The translations under genes were made by a program, and so were the position numbers. Source: Portulaca oleracea (taxonomy: Eukaryota; Streptophyta; Magnoliopsida; Caryophyllales; Portulacaceae). Taken from it: DNA of 64,000 nucleotides. The number at the start of each line of letters is the position of its first letter. Positions within the stretch are counted from its first letter, which is position 1. Under the pieces are notes generated by a model. That model had not been told where the DNA came from. It saw only the letters and a list, made by a program, of their open reading frames with translations, and ran no database searches. Of the stretch, positions 63,520 through 64,000 are shown piece by piece. The stretch spans positions 16,943,867 to 17,007,866 of the forward strand of contig CM055882.1 of the NCBI GenBank assembly GCA_029582165.1. Direction: 5' to 3'.

Positions 63520-64000
63520 ATGGGTGGGGCAGAACCGAGGGTTACCTTGAGCGACCAACTCTACTCATCTTATGATCCGCCTCCATCTTGTTTTGTGTTA
63601 CCGGTCCTACCTCAGGGAGTTACCTTTGATCCCAGACAGTATCATACCCAGAATCTACCTCTTTTTACTGGGACGGGGTTGGCGCTTATCTGGACAGCGG
63701 AGTATAAGGAGTATCTTAGTATGGTCACACCACCCGGGGTACCTTTAGATTATGTTCTGCTGAAATATTTGCCCTTCGCCCTGCGAGATTCTGCGAAGAG
63801 GTGGATGTATAGTATCAAACCGGGATCCATTAATTCATGGGATAGTTTCTTAAAGGTATTTATGAAGAGATACTTTCCAAATTCTATGGCAGTTCAAATG
63901 AGAAATTCTATTTTGAAGTTTAGACAGGACAAGGATGAGCCCTATTGGAAAGCTTTTGAGCGGTTTAAGAATCTTTTGTCTCAATTCCCCCATCATGGGT
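63520..64000 (+). CDS. gag: gag of the Athila-type element, partial
   Basis: ATG at 63520 opens a frame without stops to the window end (160 codons); the frame is also open upstream to about 63421, so the true start may be earlier. The retrotransposon gag domain of the Athila/Tat kind is clear: YVLLKYLPFALRDSAKRWMY, GSINSWDSFLKVFMKRYFP, then KAFERFKNLLSQFPHHG at the edge. Athila gag normally continues with a zinc knuckle and protease, which would lie beyond 64000. No defect is visible in the part seen. Confidence 0.9.
   Translation, partial: MGGAEPRVTLSDQLYSSYDPPPSCFVLPVLPQGVTFDPRQYHTQNLPLFTGTGLALIWTAEYKEYLSMVTPPGVPLDYVLLKYLPFALRDSAKRWMYSIKPGSINSWDSFLKVFMKRYFPNSMAVQMRNSILKFRQDKDEPYWKAFERFKNLLSQFPHHG

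Larger units (their letters stand above)
61955..64000 (+). mobile_element. Athila-type Ty3/gypsy element, 5' end (runs off the window)
   Basis: 5' LTR, tRNA-Asp type primer site and the start of gag. It is related in its LTR ends and primer site to the non-autonomous element at 29757-35739 (TGTTCGG(C/T)CTCGTTT(C/T)GAGCCGAA start) and could be of the type that serves it in trans. Only the first 2046 bp are in the window, so pol cannot be judged. Confidence 0.9.

Overview
The window is nuclear DNA of a flowering plant, most likely a eudicot; the genus cannot be named from the sequence. No intact host gene was found. Almost everything that can be recognised is transposable-element DNA, largely nested, AT-rich and interrupted by (TA)n and (TTA)n microsatellites. 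This is typical of an intergenic or pericentromeric repeat block. Every retroelement coding region that is complete in the window carries stops, frameshifts, insertions or deletions.

Left part (1-11.8 kb): the right end of a GGGTA-rich hAT-like element, AT-rich unassigned DNA, a decayed Copia 3' end on the minus strand, a fold-back MITE (5867-6412), a probable LTR with palindromes before its TATA box (about 6.9-8.2 kb), a 166-bp hAT MITE with a perfect 8-bp target-site duplication (TSD), and a 650-bp fold-back element (11167-11816) that carries a second copy of the DNA lying just beside it.

Tekay-type Ty3/gypsy nest (11.85-29.0 kb, plus strand): a 5' LTR, a primer-binding site related to initiator tRNA-Met, and gag-PR-RT-RH-IN-chromodomain remnants. 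Inside it lie a complete gag-only LTR element on the minus strand (16809-21047, TSD CCTTA), a hAT element inserted in the RT core (21866-23120, TSD GTTTGTAG) that itself holds a MITE, another MITE, a LINE 3' end, and a 3' LTR holding a MITE (27580-28115) and a complete TRIM (28256-28971).

Middle (29.7-38.4 kb): a 5'-truncated LINE (plus strand) is split by a complete 5983-bp non-autonomous Athila-like element (29757-35739, minus strand, TSD TGGAT, perfect tRNA-Asp primer site). It ends in a (TA)n tract that is also where a second LINE (minus strand, 36609-38391) ends, so the two LINEs lie tail to tail.

SIRE/Maximus Copia element (38.4-49.7 kb, plus strand): gag, PR-IN, RT-RH and an env-like/plant-transposon-domain ORF, with only a few disabling changes. 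Its 5' LTR has lost about 110 bp at a junction with the LINE. Its 3' LTR is split at the TATA box by a partial Tekay-like element (46457-49237) whose LTR contains an A/B-type tandem array.

Right part (49.7-64 kb): more fold-back MITEs, one of them holding a nearly full-length minus-strand L1-type LINE (53924-59158, 18-bp TSD) whose two ORFs overlap by ATGA, a SINE-like tail, a dispersed AT-rich repeat, and the 5' LTR, primer site and start of gag of an Athila-type element that runs off the window at 64000.

The strongest unnamed signals are: (1) CpG-rich palindromes, different in sequence between LTR families, placed in pairs about 21 bp apart just upstream of the TATA box in at least three LTR families; (2) a ~140-bp imperfect inverted-repeat module in U3 shared by two otherwise different LTR families; (3) a U5 hairpin that covaries between two Tekay-type LTRs; (4) a class of fold-back MITEs whose terminal arms are built from degenerate ~30-36-bp subrepeats; (5) a 9-bp palindrome GAGGACCTC repeated eight times through the SIRE element.
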